From positions 2,852,001 through 2,916,000 of the forward strand of contig KQ964247.1 of assembly GCA_001566295.1 (NCBI GenBank): a stretch of 64,000 nt of DNA, given 5' to 3'. The number at the start of each line of letters is the position of its first letter. The first letter of the stretch is position 1. A model generated the notes under the pieces. That model was not told the origin of the DNA and ran no database searches. It worked only from the letters and a program-made list of their open reading frames with translations. Shown piece after piece: positions 1-11,140 of the stretch. A program made the position numbers and the translations under genes. Source of the stretch: Microdochium bolleyi. Its lineage: Eukaryota; Ascomycota; Sordariomycetes; Xylariales; Microdochiaceae.

Positions 1-344
1 GAGCCAGGTGACAAGCTGCTGTAGGACTGCAATGGCGTTTTCATCTGAGAGGCTGTGCTTGTAATCAGTCAAGGCACTCTTGAGGCGTTGGTCTCGTCTA
101 GTGAGCCAGGGTTTTCATACCTCTCTGTGTTCAGCTTGACGATGATGGTGAGAGCCCCGAAAAACCTGACGCTGACAGTTGGGCGGTCTAGGAGGGCCGA
201 GGCAAGCTGCCAACCCTCAGACGATCTCTGGACCTGCTGCAGAACTTCTTGTATCCGGGCTATGAGCTGTGGCGGGTTTGGCGAGTAGAGCTTCTCGATG
301 AGCTGCTCGACCTCTGCGAACGAGGTTGGGGTCTGGACATCCAT
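1..344 (-). CDS. Importin-beta family karyopherin, importin-13/Kap122-like (N-terminal fragment)
   Basis: This is the 5' end of a nuclear transport receptor gene that runs off the left edge. Exon 1 is 344-121 and exon 2 is 52 to beyond 1, joined across a 68-nt intron (120-53) with donor GTATGA and acceptor CACAG. The join gives ..KLNTE-S-LSDENAIAVLQQLVTWL. The N-terminus has the HEAT-repeat pattern of importin-13-type karyopherins: VEQLIEKLYSP, then RIQEVLQQVQRSSEGWQLA, then VRFFGALTIIVK. Such proteins carry cargo through nuclear pores under Ran control. The start at 344 is the first Met and fits the family N-terminus. The gene is divergent from aminopeptidase P. Family membership is fairly safe, but the subfamily (Kap122/Pdr6, importin-13 or a relative) is inferred from about 90 residues. 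Confidence 0.75.
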
Positions 345-1466
345 GACGGCGGAGCAGCAGTGTTCGGTCGAAGCAGGAGCTCAAGGGCAAGGCAGCGTGG
401 CGAACATGTTGCTGGGGAGCAAGGCGAATGACATTGGCTCCAAGTGGTGCAGTTGGCACGACTTCTTGGCCTTTGATGCCTGTCGTCAGGCTGCGCGAAG
501 AATGATTTGAGGCATCATGGTGGGGCAACTGTGCTCGTGCTTGCGTGTTTGCGCAGCAGCTTGATCAGCGGGGCCAGCGTGGGAGACACGACACAGCCGT
601 CTAAACGTGGTCGTCGCCAGCATTCTTACAAGAAGACATGAAGTAGACGCCAGCACGAAAGATTGGGTCCTCTGGTTTTGCCCTTCCTCCTGGATAAATC
701 CCAAACCGAGACAGTATGCGAGCCAGATTATCGCTGTCCCATGGGTGGTCTCGAGTCTGGCCGCCTCCCGAGGTCTGCCCCAACAGCCTCCCAGCCGATG
801 TACACATTCAGTCTGAGAATTCGTCTCATAGATACCTGAGGAGTGGCCAATTACAACAAGACCTGGAGTTCTTCCGATAACTCATTGAACGAGCACCTTG
901 TTCGTCGTCGGACATTTTCCCCGTACGCGCACGACAGCCTGTGCCGCAACGACCCGCCATGCCCGGACACCCACATTGCCATTGTGAGCTTCCTCAAGAG
1001 GAACGGTCGACGGCACGGGGCCATCGACTCCACCAGCTGTCCAGCATGTGAATGCCCGACACGGTCTTTCGAACTGCTCCGACCTGCTTCATCAATAGCC
1101 AGCTGACCAACCCATGGCTCTGTGCTTGCCTGATGTGCCCATCCGCAACTCACGACGAACAACCTCGGACTGTCCCGTACTGACATCCAAAAGGTTGTCG
1201 CCTAGGGACTAGAGCTAGCTACTTCGTTCTTGGCAGCTTACTTGTTCGCCGCGGCTGAGTTGTCTTCCCCAGTCGGGCCACACCCATTCCCCCCCACCAA
1301 ACGGACCGAGAGAGCTCCCGTTGCGACATCCCCGCGCCTGCGGTTGGAGTGGTCTCGTGCCTGTGGCGGTAGATGCAACTCTCCTGCACACCCGCGTCTG
1401 CATCCTTCCCTTCTTGGCCTGAAGGGTCCGTCTTGAGCTCCTGCTTCTGGCTACAAGTACAGGGAC
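345..1466. other. Intergenic region, divergent promoters
   Basis: About 1.1 kb lies between the divergent karyopherin and aminopeptidase P genes. Short ORFs on both strands look like chance. The part from about 1250 to 1466 is C/T-rich on the + strand, as expected for the leader of the downstream gene. I see no RNA gene or repeat. Confidence 0.6.
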
Positions 1467-3744
1467 ATGCGCTCCTTACCTGGCCTCTCCTCTCTTCCCA
1501 CAGCAGTCTTGTCTCGTCGCCTCCAGAGCTCTGTCAGGCCTTTGGCATCCCCCGCGGCCTCCCCTTCGGTGCTCGCAGGTCGATCGTCCAGCCTCACTTG
1601 CAGCCGCCGCTTTCTCTGCAGCTACCCCTCAACGAGATCTGCCCCTCGTCCCCCCCTGCGAATCGGAGTTCGGTACCGGAGCGACCACGCAGCCATCGAG
1701 ATGGAGACCGTCAACACCACAGAACGGCTTGCCCACCTTCGGCGGCTCATGTCCGAGAACGGCGTCGATATCTACAGTACGACTTTCATAGCACCTGGAG
1801 TACCACGTTCTCTTGTCGTCGAGCACCACGGCTAATCACGCTTCACTCCCTTATAGTCGTCCCGTCCGAGGACAGCCACTCATCCGAATACATTGCCCCA
1901 TGCGACGGTCGTCGAACATTCATCTCTGGCTTTTCTGGCTCCGCTGGCTGTGCAGTCATCACCACGGACAAGGCAGCCTTGGCTACCGACGGTCGGTATT
2001 TCAACCAGGCCTCGAAGCAGCTCGACAGCAATTGGACTCTTCTCAAGCAGGGCATTCAGGATGTGCCAACTTGGCAGGAGTGGTCCACAGAGCAAGCAGC
2101 TGGCGGCAAGGTTGTGGCAGTCGATCCTACACTCCTGTCCAGTGGTGCGGCCAAGAAGCTCGCAGAGAAGATCAAGAAGGGGGGAGGCAAGGAGCTCAAG
2201 CCGGTAGCGGAGAACCTGGTCGACAAGGTCTGGGCTGGCGAGAGGCCCGAACAACCCAGCGAGCCTGTGATTCTTCTGGACAAGAAGTACGCCGGCAAGG
2301 AAGTTGGCGCGAAGCTCACGGAACTTCGCAAGGAGCTTGAGAAGAAGAAATCGCCCGGCTTTGTCGTGTCAATGCTCGATGAGGTCGCTTGGCTGTTCAA
2401 CTTACGTGGCAACGATATCCCTTACAACCCGGTGTTCTTCTCTTACGCCATTGTTATTGCGAATGAGGCAACTCTCTATGTCGACTCATCGAAGCTCAAC
2501 AACGACATCAAGAAGTACCTCGCAGATAACAAGGTCACTGTCAAGCCATACTCCGACATTTTCAACGATGCAACCGCTTTGGGCGAGTCTGCAAAGGCCA
2601 ACGGCGTCCCTGAATCAGGCGAAGCGCCGAAGTTCCTGATTTCGAACAAAGCCTCATGGGCATTGAAGCGAGCTCTTGGTGGCGACGACTTCGTCGAGGA
2701 GATTCGCAGCCCAATTGGTGACGCCAAGGCGGTCAAGAATGAAACCGAGCTCGAGGGCATGCGGTCCTGCCACATTCGAGATGGTGCTGCCCTCATTGCG
2801 TACTTTGCCTGGTTGGAGGACCAGCTGCTCGCAAAAAAGGCGTCGATCGATGAGGTCACAGCGGCTGATAAGCTTGAGGAGCTCCGTTCCAAGCAAAAGG
2901 ACTATGTTGGTCTGTCTTTCGACACGATCTCATCCACAGGAGCCAAGTGAGTGATCGAACATGCGCGGCTAAAGATGGTCATGCTAACAACTGTCTAAAC
3001 AGTGCTGCCGTGATCCACTACAAACCTGAAAGAGGTGCTTGCGCCACGATCGATTCCAAAGCCATTTATTTGTGCGACTCCGGAGCACAGTACCTCGATG
3101 GAACGACGGATGTTACACGAACATTACATTTCGGAGAGCCTACCAAGGCCGAAATCGAGGCATACACCCTGGTGCTCAAGGGCAACATTGCTCTGGACGT
3201 CGCCGTCTTCCCCAAGGGAACCACTGGCTTTGCTCTGGACTCCCTCGCCCGGCAACACCTTTGGGTAAGTGATCATGTAGCTCCACGTGGACTTGGCCTT
3301 ATCTAATAACCTCTACAGCAACAAGGTCTCGACTACCGACACGGGACTGGACACGGCGTCGGTTCGTTCTTGAACGTGCACGAGGGCCCCATCGGCATCG
3401 GCACGCGCGTCCAGTTCTCCGAAGTTGCGCTTGCCCCGGGCAACGTCATCTCCAATGAACCGGGCTTCTACGAGGATGGCTCGTTTGGCATCCGCATCGA
3501 GAACATCATCATGGTCAAAGAGGTCAAGACGAATCACATGTTTGGCGACAAGCCCTTCCTCGGATTCGAGCACGTCACGATGGCGCCATACTGCCGCAAG
3601 CTGATCGACGAGAGTCTCCTCACAATCCAAGAGAAGAGGTGGTTGAATGCGTACAACGCGGACATCTGGGCCAAAACGAAGGACTATCTTGTAGAGGACG
3701 AGCTGGCCCTGACGTGGCTGGAGAGGGAAACCCAACCGTTCTAG
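1467..3744 (+). CDS. ampp: Xaa-Pro aminopeptidase P (M24B metallopeptidase)
   Basis: Removes an N-terminal residue that precedes proline. Exons are 1467-1776, 1857-2946, 3003-3264 and 3319-3744 (introns 80, 56 and 54 nt), giving 695 aa. The first join restores DIYIVPSEDSHSSEY and the second restores STGANAAVIHY. The C-terminal pita-bread domain has the full dinuclear metal set: D492 in CDSGAQY, D503 in TTDVTRT, H566 in GTGHGVG, E601 in NEPGFYEDG and E615 in IRIEN, with the spacing seen in human XPNPEP1. An internal ATG at 1701 (METVNTTERL) would give a 617-aa protein, the usual cytosolic fungal length. The extra 78 residues are Arg/Ser-rich and lack acidic residues near the start, like a mitochondrial presequence. 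Dual targeting is inferred. The gene converges on the FUN14 gene, 160 bp away. Confidence 0.95.
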
Positions 3745-3904
3745 ACTGGTCTGCTGGAGCAGTTTAAGTACAGCGTACTTCGCATCCACCCTATTCCTAA
3801 GGCTGGGTGGAAGGAAAGCCTAATGCAACAACAGGTGCATCTAGTATGTATTATGCATGTCTTGCTACGGTGACTAGCTTTCGAAATAGCTAAGTGAGAC
3901 GCCT

Positions 3905-4527
3905 CTAGAACCCAATGAACGCCGACATGGCAAAGAAGAACCCGAAGGAGACCTTGAATGCCGGATCCCGCTCGAGCGCCGAGAGGACGCGCGAGTTGCC
4001 TATCCGCTGCTTCAGCTTAAGTTGATGCACAATGTCGATGCCATACCTGGCGGCGACCTGTTTTCCCCACCGAATGTCAGTGATGAGCTGTGATTCCGTT
4101 CCATTCCTCTACTCGCGGCAAGGGCTGGCACAGTGGAAGCGAATGGGAGAAATCTGAGCCCACATACCTGTGTCAGTACAACAGCCACTCCGCCCAGCAG
4201 AACCAGCGTCTTGCTGAACACGCTGAGCAGGAGGCCCGCGAGGAAGCCCGTGATGCTGCCGCGCGAGAGCTGGCTCAGGAGCTCCGGGTCGAGCTTGGTG
4301 TCGCCACTGCCATTGTTGTCGCGCCTGGAGGCGAAGCTGCGGGATCCCGGCGCGATGGGGCCCCCGGCGGCGGCGTCGAGGAGGTAGTAGCGGGACGCCG
4401 GGCTGGACTTCTGGAAGTGCTGGAACGAACCGGCGGCGCCGAAGAGGGAGAGCCCGATGCCCGCGCCGTACGCGTGGCTGCGGATCGTGCTGCGGGCGGT
4501 GCGGGAGAGGATGAGGCGTGCTGACAT
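3905..4527 (-). CDS. FUN14: FUN14 family mitochondrial membrane protein
   Basis: Exon 1 is 4527-4168 and exon 2 is 4087-3905, joined across an 80-nt intron (donor GTATGT, acceptor TCACAG), giving 180 aa. The N-terminus (MSARLILSRTARSTIRS) looks like a mitochondrial presequence. The conserved core follows: LDPELLSQLSRGSITGFLAGLLLSVFSKTL, with glycine-rich membrane helices, then VAARYGID, and a C-terminal hydrophobic segment ending FKVSFGFFFAMSAFIGF. Human FUNDC1 is an outer-membrane mitophagy receptor with an N-terminal LC3-binding motif. I see no clear motif of that kind here, so only a mitochondrial membrane role is supported. The 5' leader carries a (CAA)n tract. Confidence 0.88.
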
Positions 4528-5672
4528 GTTTTCGATGGTGCTTGGGAAAGTAGAGGTGGGTTTGTTGTTGTTGTTGTTATTGTTGTTGTTGCTGCCTGGG
4601 TGGTGAGAGGTGAGCTGCCGCTGGCAAGTGCGGAGAAGGAGATTGCCCTGGCTGGCTGAAGCGTGTCTTGTCGCTCTGAAGAGTTACCCCGGGTTGAGCT
4701 GTTGTCCTTGACGTAGGAGAATATGCAATACGGCCTTGCTATGCGGTAGTGAACTGAACCGGGTGGGAAGAGTCAATTTACCATAGGTGTTGTGGTATGA
4801 GTTTTGATGTGAGCATGCCACAAAACGGAGCGAGAGGTAAAAGTGGTGGTGACGATGATGTAGGTGGTGCAGCTCAGGGCGGGTCCCGCGGAGTGTGGGG
4901 AAGCCGGGCCTCGGGACAAGCAATGCGCAAGGGCGCGTGTGGTTCCGGGAGTACAGTATGGGGTCAAGGTAGATGGACGGGCAGCGTGTGGCTGGATGGC
5001 GAGGTGATTGGCCCGACTGGCGCAGCTCTCTTCCCAATGGATGGCACGGATTCACAAGAGCGAGAAGAACGAGCTGCACAGTTGCTGATTGTCAATTGGG
5101 TTTTGGGGTCAGATCACCAATTTCCGTGTCTCCTTCAGCTGAGTACCGAGCCCGCGGCTAGCAAGCATACAAGGAGACTTGGATGTCTGAGCGGGGGGAG
5201 CTGACGATCAAGGCGACCATGAACTTTCCGATACTGGGTAGTATCGCGTCCTGAATCGTGAGTAGGCGAGAGCATGGCCCAGGTCAATCAGCGGTGAGAG
5301 TGAACAGCAAGGCCATTGTCAAAGATAGAGACACAAAGATCGAGAGTGACAAACAAGCAGGATCAACATTGGCAGAGGGCCAAGGCCAAGCGATGCTGGG
5401 CCTGGTCAGCCATCCAATATGTGCCGGAAGCGACTATAGACTGCCAGTGATATGTGCAACGAAAGGTATCTACCGCAATATCTCGCTTGAAAGCAGCTCA
5501 GCAATAGTGGCTGAGAAGTCCCCTTCCCAGAAACTCCATAAACGCCAGCACGACCGCATGGGTCGAGAGCAAAAGTCGCCGTAGTAACCCCTCCGAAGAA
5601 AACAAGATCCCGCCAAACGCCGAACCCTAGTGTTAAATAAGAAGCCGTCGTTCTGTACTGCATTATGTCATA
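4528..5672. other. Intergenic region
   Basis: About 1.1 kb lies between the FUN14 start and the CenH3 stop, both on the minus strand. Apart from the trinucleotide tract at 4562-4593, I see only scattered chance ORFs. Confidence 0.55.
4562..4593. repeat. (GTT)n microsatellite
   Basis: GTT repeats with one ATT interruption. On the coding strand of the FUN14 gene this is a CAA-rich tract in the 5' leader, just upstream of the start codon. Confidence 0.85.
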
Positions 5673-6293
5673 CTAGCCCAGTCCTCCCCATACACCGCGT
5701 ATCCTCCTGGCTAATTGAATGTCCTTCTGCATAATGGTTACGCGCTTCGCGTGTATTGCGCAAAGATTTGTGTCCTCAAAGAGATGTACAAGGAACGCCT
5801 CGGCGGCTTCTTGTAGAGCTAGAATAGCTTGCGACTGCCACCGCATACCTTCGTCGGCAGGGCGCATTGTTAACGCGATCTCGCGGACCTGGAATGATTT
5901 CATGTCAGTCGACTGGCCTGGCCCGAAGGCTAAGAACTGTATCTGTGCAGACTCACCACACGTGAGAAGGGCAGTTTCCTCATCAGCAAGTCCGTGTTGG
6001 CTTGCAGCTTCCGAATATCTTTGAGGGCTTTTGTGCCGGGCCTATATCTCTTCTTCCGTGGTATCGGGACAGGGTCACCAGCTGTGAGCAAGCTTATTAG
6101 TCAACTATCCCGCCAGTCTCCCAGGAGAGAATGATCAGATTTGGAACAACTCACGCTCCGCCGCTGATGCAGATTTCCGTGGGCGTGTCTCTCCCACTGA
6201 TGTCCTCCCTCCCCGGCCTGCGCCTGGTACTGTCTTGCCTCCACGACCGCGTCCACCACCCCGCGTCGAAGTACCTGCTGTCGATTTGCGCAT
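5673..6293 (-). CDS. CENH3: Centromeric histone H3 variant (CenH3/CENP-A)
   Basis: The centromere-specific H3 that replaces H3 in kinetochore nucleosomes. Exons are 6293-6155, 6081-5957 and 5888-5673 (introns 73 and 68 nt), giving 159 aa. The first 46 residues are a basic Gly/Arg-rich tail (MRKSTAGTSTRGGGRGRGGK..) that lacks the canonical H3 tail sequence. The histone fold follows: RYRPGTKALKDIRKLQ (alpha-N), LLMRKLPFSRVVREIAL, then the CATD-equivalent part with MRWQSQAILALQEAAEAFLVHLFEDTNL, then HAKRVTIMQKDIQLARRIRG. The fold diverges from canonical H3, and the protein ends in VWGGLG, as fungal CenH3 proteins do, instead of ERA. Only the last exon forms a long ORF, so the gene is easy to miss. 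It is divergent from the derlin gene. A CenH3 gene does not imply that the window lies at a centromere. Confidence 0.94.
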
Positions 6294-7521
6294 GACAGCA
6301 GCGGCTGTGACTCAATGCCGAAAAGGCAATTATTCGAATGATGATCTGGTCGCGGCTACGTGTGGTTGCGACTAGCTGATCGTACTTATAGTCGGGCGGG
6401 TTCTGGTCGCGTTCGGGGCCAGGGTTGTTTACTGATGCGATTTGGATGGACGGACAGGGCTTGAAAGCTGAGCAGTGTAGTGCTGGCGAGTAGGTGTGAT
6501 TTTCGTTGGCACGCTATCGACGTATTCGAAAATTCGGGAGAGCTGACGCCGGTGCTGGAATTGTGGTCGTCGTTGCTATTGTTGTTGTTGTCGTCTTGAA
6601 AACTGCGTGGTGGAGCTGGGCTGCAGGGTTCGCAACCATCACGAAAATGGAGTGGCTGGCAGGAGGCGCAAGGCAGGTCTCGCGACTGCGCTTGCGACGG
6701 GTGCTACAGAAACACGCGCTCCTGCTCCTCCCTCGGCGCGCGCCAGAGCAAGCTAGGAAGGACCGACCCCAGTTGGCTGAACATCAACAGGGGTGCCCCC
6801 CCCCACATACGTCTTCCGCTCTTGTCCTCTCTCACTTGAGCGTGACGCTGCTCAGACGCTCTTTAACGGCTCACCTCGCGATAGGCCTCGAAGAAGAGGA
6901 GCTTCTCTGGAACAATGTAAATTGCTGGGAATTCTCCTGTCTGGGATATTTCCTGCATCATCGGCTGGCACGCAAGGCCTGGAGACTGGCTTTGTCGATC
7001 TGCCATCTCCCAGCATATCCATTTTTGAGAACCAAGCTTCGTACTAACATCCGGATTTGGCGGATGAGGGGAAGAAGTCGTCTCAGCATTAAGCTATATA
7101 GATGACATGTGGTCTGAAGTACCATCATTCAGTGACAGAGTGCTTCCATTTCCTACTCCTGTCGTAGTCAACCAATGTTCTGCATCGCCTTTTTCTGCGT
7201 CGTTTCACAAAATTTAGTACTGTACATCTCGGTGCCTGGTGCAGCATTATGCCGAACCGCGGGACTCTCCGCTGTCAGCCCATGCACGATTGCTGATAAG
7301 GCCAGATAGCCTACCCCAACCCGTCATCACCAAGCACCTTGACCACAGCTGCATTTCGCCGCCCAACCTCGAACAGTTCATACACATCCTCAGCCGTCAT
7401 CCTCGCCCGCCCGGTAGACATCAGCTCAAGGCTCCCTGGCCAGACCTCAGACGAACATCAACGCTCACCCCTTTCCCGACCGCTCTGCAGCACGACGTCC
7501 TCGCGCACTCCGCCACCAGCC
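6294..7521. other. Intergenic region, divergent promoters
   Basis: About 1.2 kb lies between the CenH3 and derlin genes, so it should hold both promoters. It contains a short GTT-rich stretch near 6570-6595 and a run of nine C at 6796-6804. The 199-codon ORF beginning at 6506 has low-complexity composition and no family resemblance. Confidence 0.55.
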
Positions 7522-8328
7522 ATGGACCAGATGATGGGAGACGGCGGGCGGTTCCCGCTCGAAGCTTGGTTCTGGGAGATGCCGATAGTCACACGGTGGT
7601 GGACCACAGCGACAGTACTCACGAGCGCGCTGGTGCAATGTGAAATGGTCACGCCGTTCCAGCTCTTCTACAGCGTCCGCGCAGTCTTCGGCAAGGGACA
7701 GGTATGCTTGCAACTGCACCCCCGCTGTCCTGTCGCAAACAGTCCCATGCTAACAATGCTCGCAACGGCATGACAGTACTGGCGACTTTTGACAACATTC
7801 CTCTACTTCGGGCCGTTCTCCCTCGACCTACTCTTCCACGTCTACTTCCTCCAACGATATGCACGCCTCCTCGAAGAGTCGTCCGGCCGATCGCCAGCAC
7901 ACTTCTCGTGGCTGCTCCTGTACGCCATGGCATCGCTCATCCTCATCTCGCCGCTCGTCTCGATGCCTTTCCTCGGGCACCCACTGTCGTCAGTGCTCGT
8001 CTACATCTGGTCGCGGCGCAATCCCGATACGCAGCTCAGCTTCCTGGGCCTCATGGTCTTCACGGCGCCCTACCTACCGTGGGTGCTCATGGGCTTCAGC
8101 CTCGTTATGCACGGGACCGTGCCCAAGGACGAGATCATGGGTGTTGTTATCGGGCATGTATGGTACTTCTTCAACGACGTGTATCCTCCGATGCACAACG
8201 GGTCCAGGCCGTTGGATCCGCCGGCCTTCTGGCGCCGGCTGTTTGAGGGAAGGAGACGAGACGAGACTGCCGACAACGTGAATAACGAGTTCGCCGTGGC
8301 AGGTGCTGGACCGCCAGAAGTGCGATGA
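7522..8328 (+). CDS. DER1: Derlin, ERAD membrane factor
   Basis: Rhomboid pseudoprotease that helps move misfolded proteins out of the ER. Exon 1 is 7522-7701 and exon 2 is 7777-8328, joined across a 75-nt intron (GTATGC..GACAG), giving 243 aa. It has about six hydrophobic segments. Derlin hallmarks are the start FPLEAWFWEMPIVTRWW, the WR motif at Y61-W62-R63 (YWRLLTTFLYFG), a GxxxG in the last helix (MGVVIGHVWYFF) and the following NDVYPP. No rhomboid Ser/His catalytic pair is visible, as expected. The start at 7522 is followed by two further Met codons at 7531 and 7534, so the start could be a few residues later. The C-terminal tail is short and polar, without an obvious SHP box, which fits Der1 better than Dfm1. 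Confidence 0.93.
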
Positions 8329-9166
8329 ATTGTCAATTGTTTTCTGTACATCAAGGCTCAAGCCGTCCACTCTTCTGTTGATGGAAGAGCATGGGCTTTC
8401 ATAAAGTGCAAATGATGCACACAGATGCGCAGCACGGGCTTCAAGACGTGCCCCCGGCCGTACTTAGCGTAGAGTACATGAATAAAGATACCCTTCCGCG
8501 TAGCTAAAAATGCGACGACCGTGCATCCCACGGAGTCTCCGGGTCGAACACCGGCTTTGGTCCATTCGCAACGCAAGTGGCAGCGCTTTGAAGTCTGGTG
8601 GGTCCGGAGACTGGCTCTCTTGACCCCTGTGGACATCGTCAGGCAGCATGTACCGTTCAAATTCATGGCTTCCACAAAAATACTATTCGGTACTCACTGC
8701 ATTACCACTCGAGCAAGGACGAACTGAACACCTTTTCAGCTTGGCGAATGAGCGGCAGGCAATATGTCGACACCATCAGGAGGACCCTTGAAAGCCGCCC
8801 CGCCAGACCCGCGCCTGCCGACGTCACTTTGGGGCAGTGGAGGGGCAAGCGGATGGCGCAATCCGGCCCTGCCATTGGCTCTTTTCCTCCTGGGCGTGTA
8901 CGGTTCCCAGCGCCGAAGCTTTTCTTCCCGACGTCGTCCGGAGTGAGACTATTTCGGGATCTTGCGAACTGACCTGCTCAGCATCGACGCTTTATTTCCT
9001 GTATTCGGAGAACTTCGTAGCACAATAGCCTTCCTGCCTTTGAGGTGAGCACCTGTCATGGCATCCAGCCGATGGATTTGAGCGCTCACAAGTGCCCGTA
9101 GACTTTTCGCAGACTCGTCTGAGAACAAAGATAGCTTCAGAATCTTGCTCTACACATCTGCCCAAC
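8329..9166. other. Intergenic region
   Basis: Derlin 3' flank and dioxygenase promoter and leader. I see no additional gene or strong repeat. Confidence 0.55.
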
Positions 9167-10178
9167 ATGAGAGCCTACTGGTTCGACAACCAGCCTGTAA
9201 GTGGAAGGTTTCCGGTATCGATTGCTCGGCAGGTTACATATGGATGCCAAGCAGTCTTCTCATCGCTGTAGCAAGCTCTGGCAGATTGGATAAGCCGGTC
9301 TTCAGTGTTGAATGCCTCCCAACCTGTCAGCGATCAGAACCCCGCGTGGTTGTCGGGCAAACATTGAACATCTTCTCACTGCACGGAACTGCACTACCCT
9401 GAGAAACCCAACCTTCATCTTCCTCATGCATCCGGCCACGTCCATTGACACTGACCACCTTGGCCGTACACGAAACAGGGCGACCAGCGCCTCCCGCACG
9501 ACTCGGGCAGGGACGTCGACGCCGCAGCCCTCGAGAAGCTCGGCGTGCTGTACTACCGCTTCGCCGAGATCTCCGGGGTCGACGACCTCGCCAGCGAGAG
9601 GGGGTACAAGAACCGCGACGAGATCACCGTCAGCCCGGATAAGATGGGCGCCGTGTACGAGGAGAAGGTCAAGAGCTTCTTCCACGAGCACCTGCACGAG
9701 GACGAGGAGATCAGGTACATCCGCGACGGGAGGGGCTACTTTGACGTGCGGAGCCAGGGGGACGAGTGGGTGCGGATCGCGCTGGAGAAGGTAAAGGCTC
9801 TTTCTCGGTTGCCTGTTTTTTATTCTCTCTTCCGCTTTCTGGCCGTGGACAATTGCGGCGGTATAGGCTTGCTGGCGGACAGCTGCTGACGGTTTCGCGT
9901 GGTCCAGGACGATCTCATTATCCTCCCCGCCGGCATCTACCACAGATTCACGACAGACGAGACCAACGTAAGTGACACTTTTTGATGTTTCCTTTCCTGT
10001 CCCCTTCAGTCCTAAGGGGGGCGGGCACGCATGCTGACACGCTCGCATACGAATCGTGTAGTACATCCAGGCCATGCGCCTCTTCAAGGAGGAGCCCAAG
10101 TGGACGCCTCTGAACAGGAGCAACGAGCTCGACGCCAACGACTACCGCAAGGCGTATGTTTCCGAGTTCCTGAACTAA
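9167..10178 (+). CDS. ADI1: Acireductone dioxygenase (methionine salvage)
   Basis: Oxidises acireductone in the methylthioadenosine (methionine salvage) cycle. The Fe2+ form makes the 2-keto acid precursor of methionine. Exons are 9167-9196, 9479-9790, 9908-9967 and 10062-10178 (introns 282, 117 and 94 nt), giving 172 aa. The first exon encodes only MRAYWFDNQP, and the join gives the family N-terminus ..DNQP-GDQRLPHDSG. The cupin metal ligands are H81, H83 and E87 in EHLHEDEEIRYI and H126 in AGIYHRF. The spacing from the first to the last ligand is 45, as in the family. All splice sites are GT..AG and all joins are in phase 0. Intron 1 is unusually long for this window. The gene converges on the SDR gene. 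Confidence 0.95.
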
Positions 10179-11140
10179 AGTCTAGGCTAGACCGGGGCCG
10201 AAGAAGAAAGTAGTCGGGGCCAGGGAAAGACGTATTTCGGATCGCGAAGAAGCAACTCATACGTGAAATCTACGGGGCGAGTCGTCTACGCAACTCCCAA
10301 GTTATCGTGGCCATGAAAATATGACGCTATTGAATGAATCTTAGCTGATCCTTGCACTCATTCCCTTGGGTGACATAAGTCTCGTAGGCTCTGGTGAATT
10401 TGCTCCCGTGCTCGAGTGTTCTCCTCTCACGAACCCAGCCTGATGCGCATAAGGTGTGCTAGGCATACTATTGTAGGGCCAAGTAGCCAACACTGCGCTG
10501 TTAGGACAGTGTTATGTCATCCCGTTTACCTCCGGTCCACCCAGTCCCGTCTCATGCATAGGCACCTTCTCCTTGCAGACCCGAAAGTTCGTCGGCCTGG
10601 TCAGGTATATGGGCTCAAGAATGCCCAATTCTGGTGACGCAGCACGCTTGCAGCACGCTTGCAGCACGCGGGCTCACCAGCACGAGGCCATCACTCGCTG
10701 GACCTGGCGAGCTCTGCTCGGCAGTCTTATCGTCGCGCCATGGCGCTGCCGCTGCTTCTGATACTGCGTGGCACAGGCACAGGGCAGTGCTTCCAAGACC
10801 TTCGTTGGCATTGCTGCAGGTCTTGTGGGTCCAATGCAGGCGCGTCATCCTTTTGGGGGGCTGTCCAAGACCAAGACCGGTGGGCACGATCCGCTAACGT
10901 CCTCTGCATGGCATCGGTGCTCGACGTGGCGTGTCTCTCTGCTTTCGTTGACAGGCAGTATCGGCCGAACTCCCAAGTATGCCGGTCTCAAAGTCTTTGC
11001 TTGACATTTGTGTCAAGGCCGTAGTGCGCGCTACATAATTTGTGCAGCGACATGTCCATTGATCTTCGCGGAGGTTGAGGCCGCGTACTTCCGAGCCGCA
11101 TCAGCCGGCTCACTCAGCCCGTGATGACCAGGTTCGCGCC
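10179..11140. other. Intergenic region between convergent genes
   Basis: 3' flanks of the dioxygenase and SDR genes. It contains the 11-bp triple repeat listed separately. I see no other feature. Confidence 0.55.
10639..10671. repeat. 11-bp tandem repeat, three copies
   Basis: Three consecutive units of GCAGCACGCTT. The third ends GG instead of TT. It is a small minisatellite in a convergent intergenic region. Confidence 0.85.
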
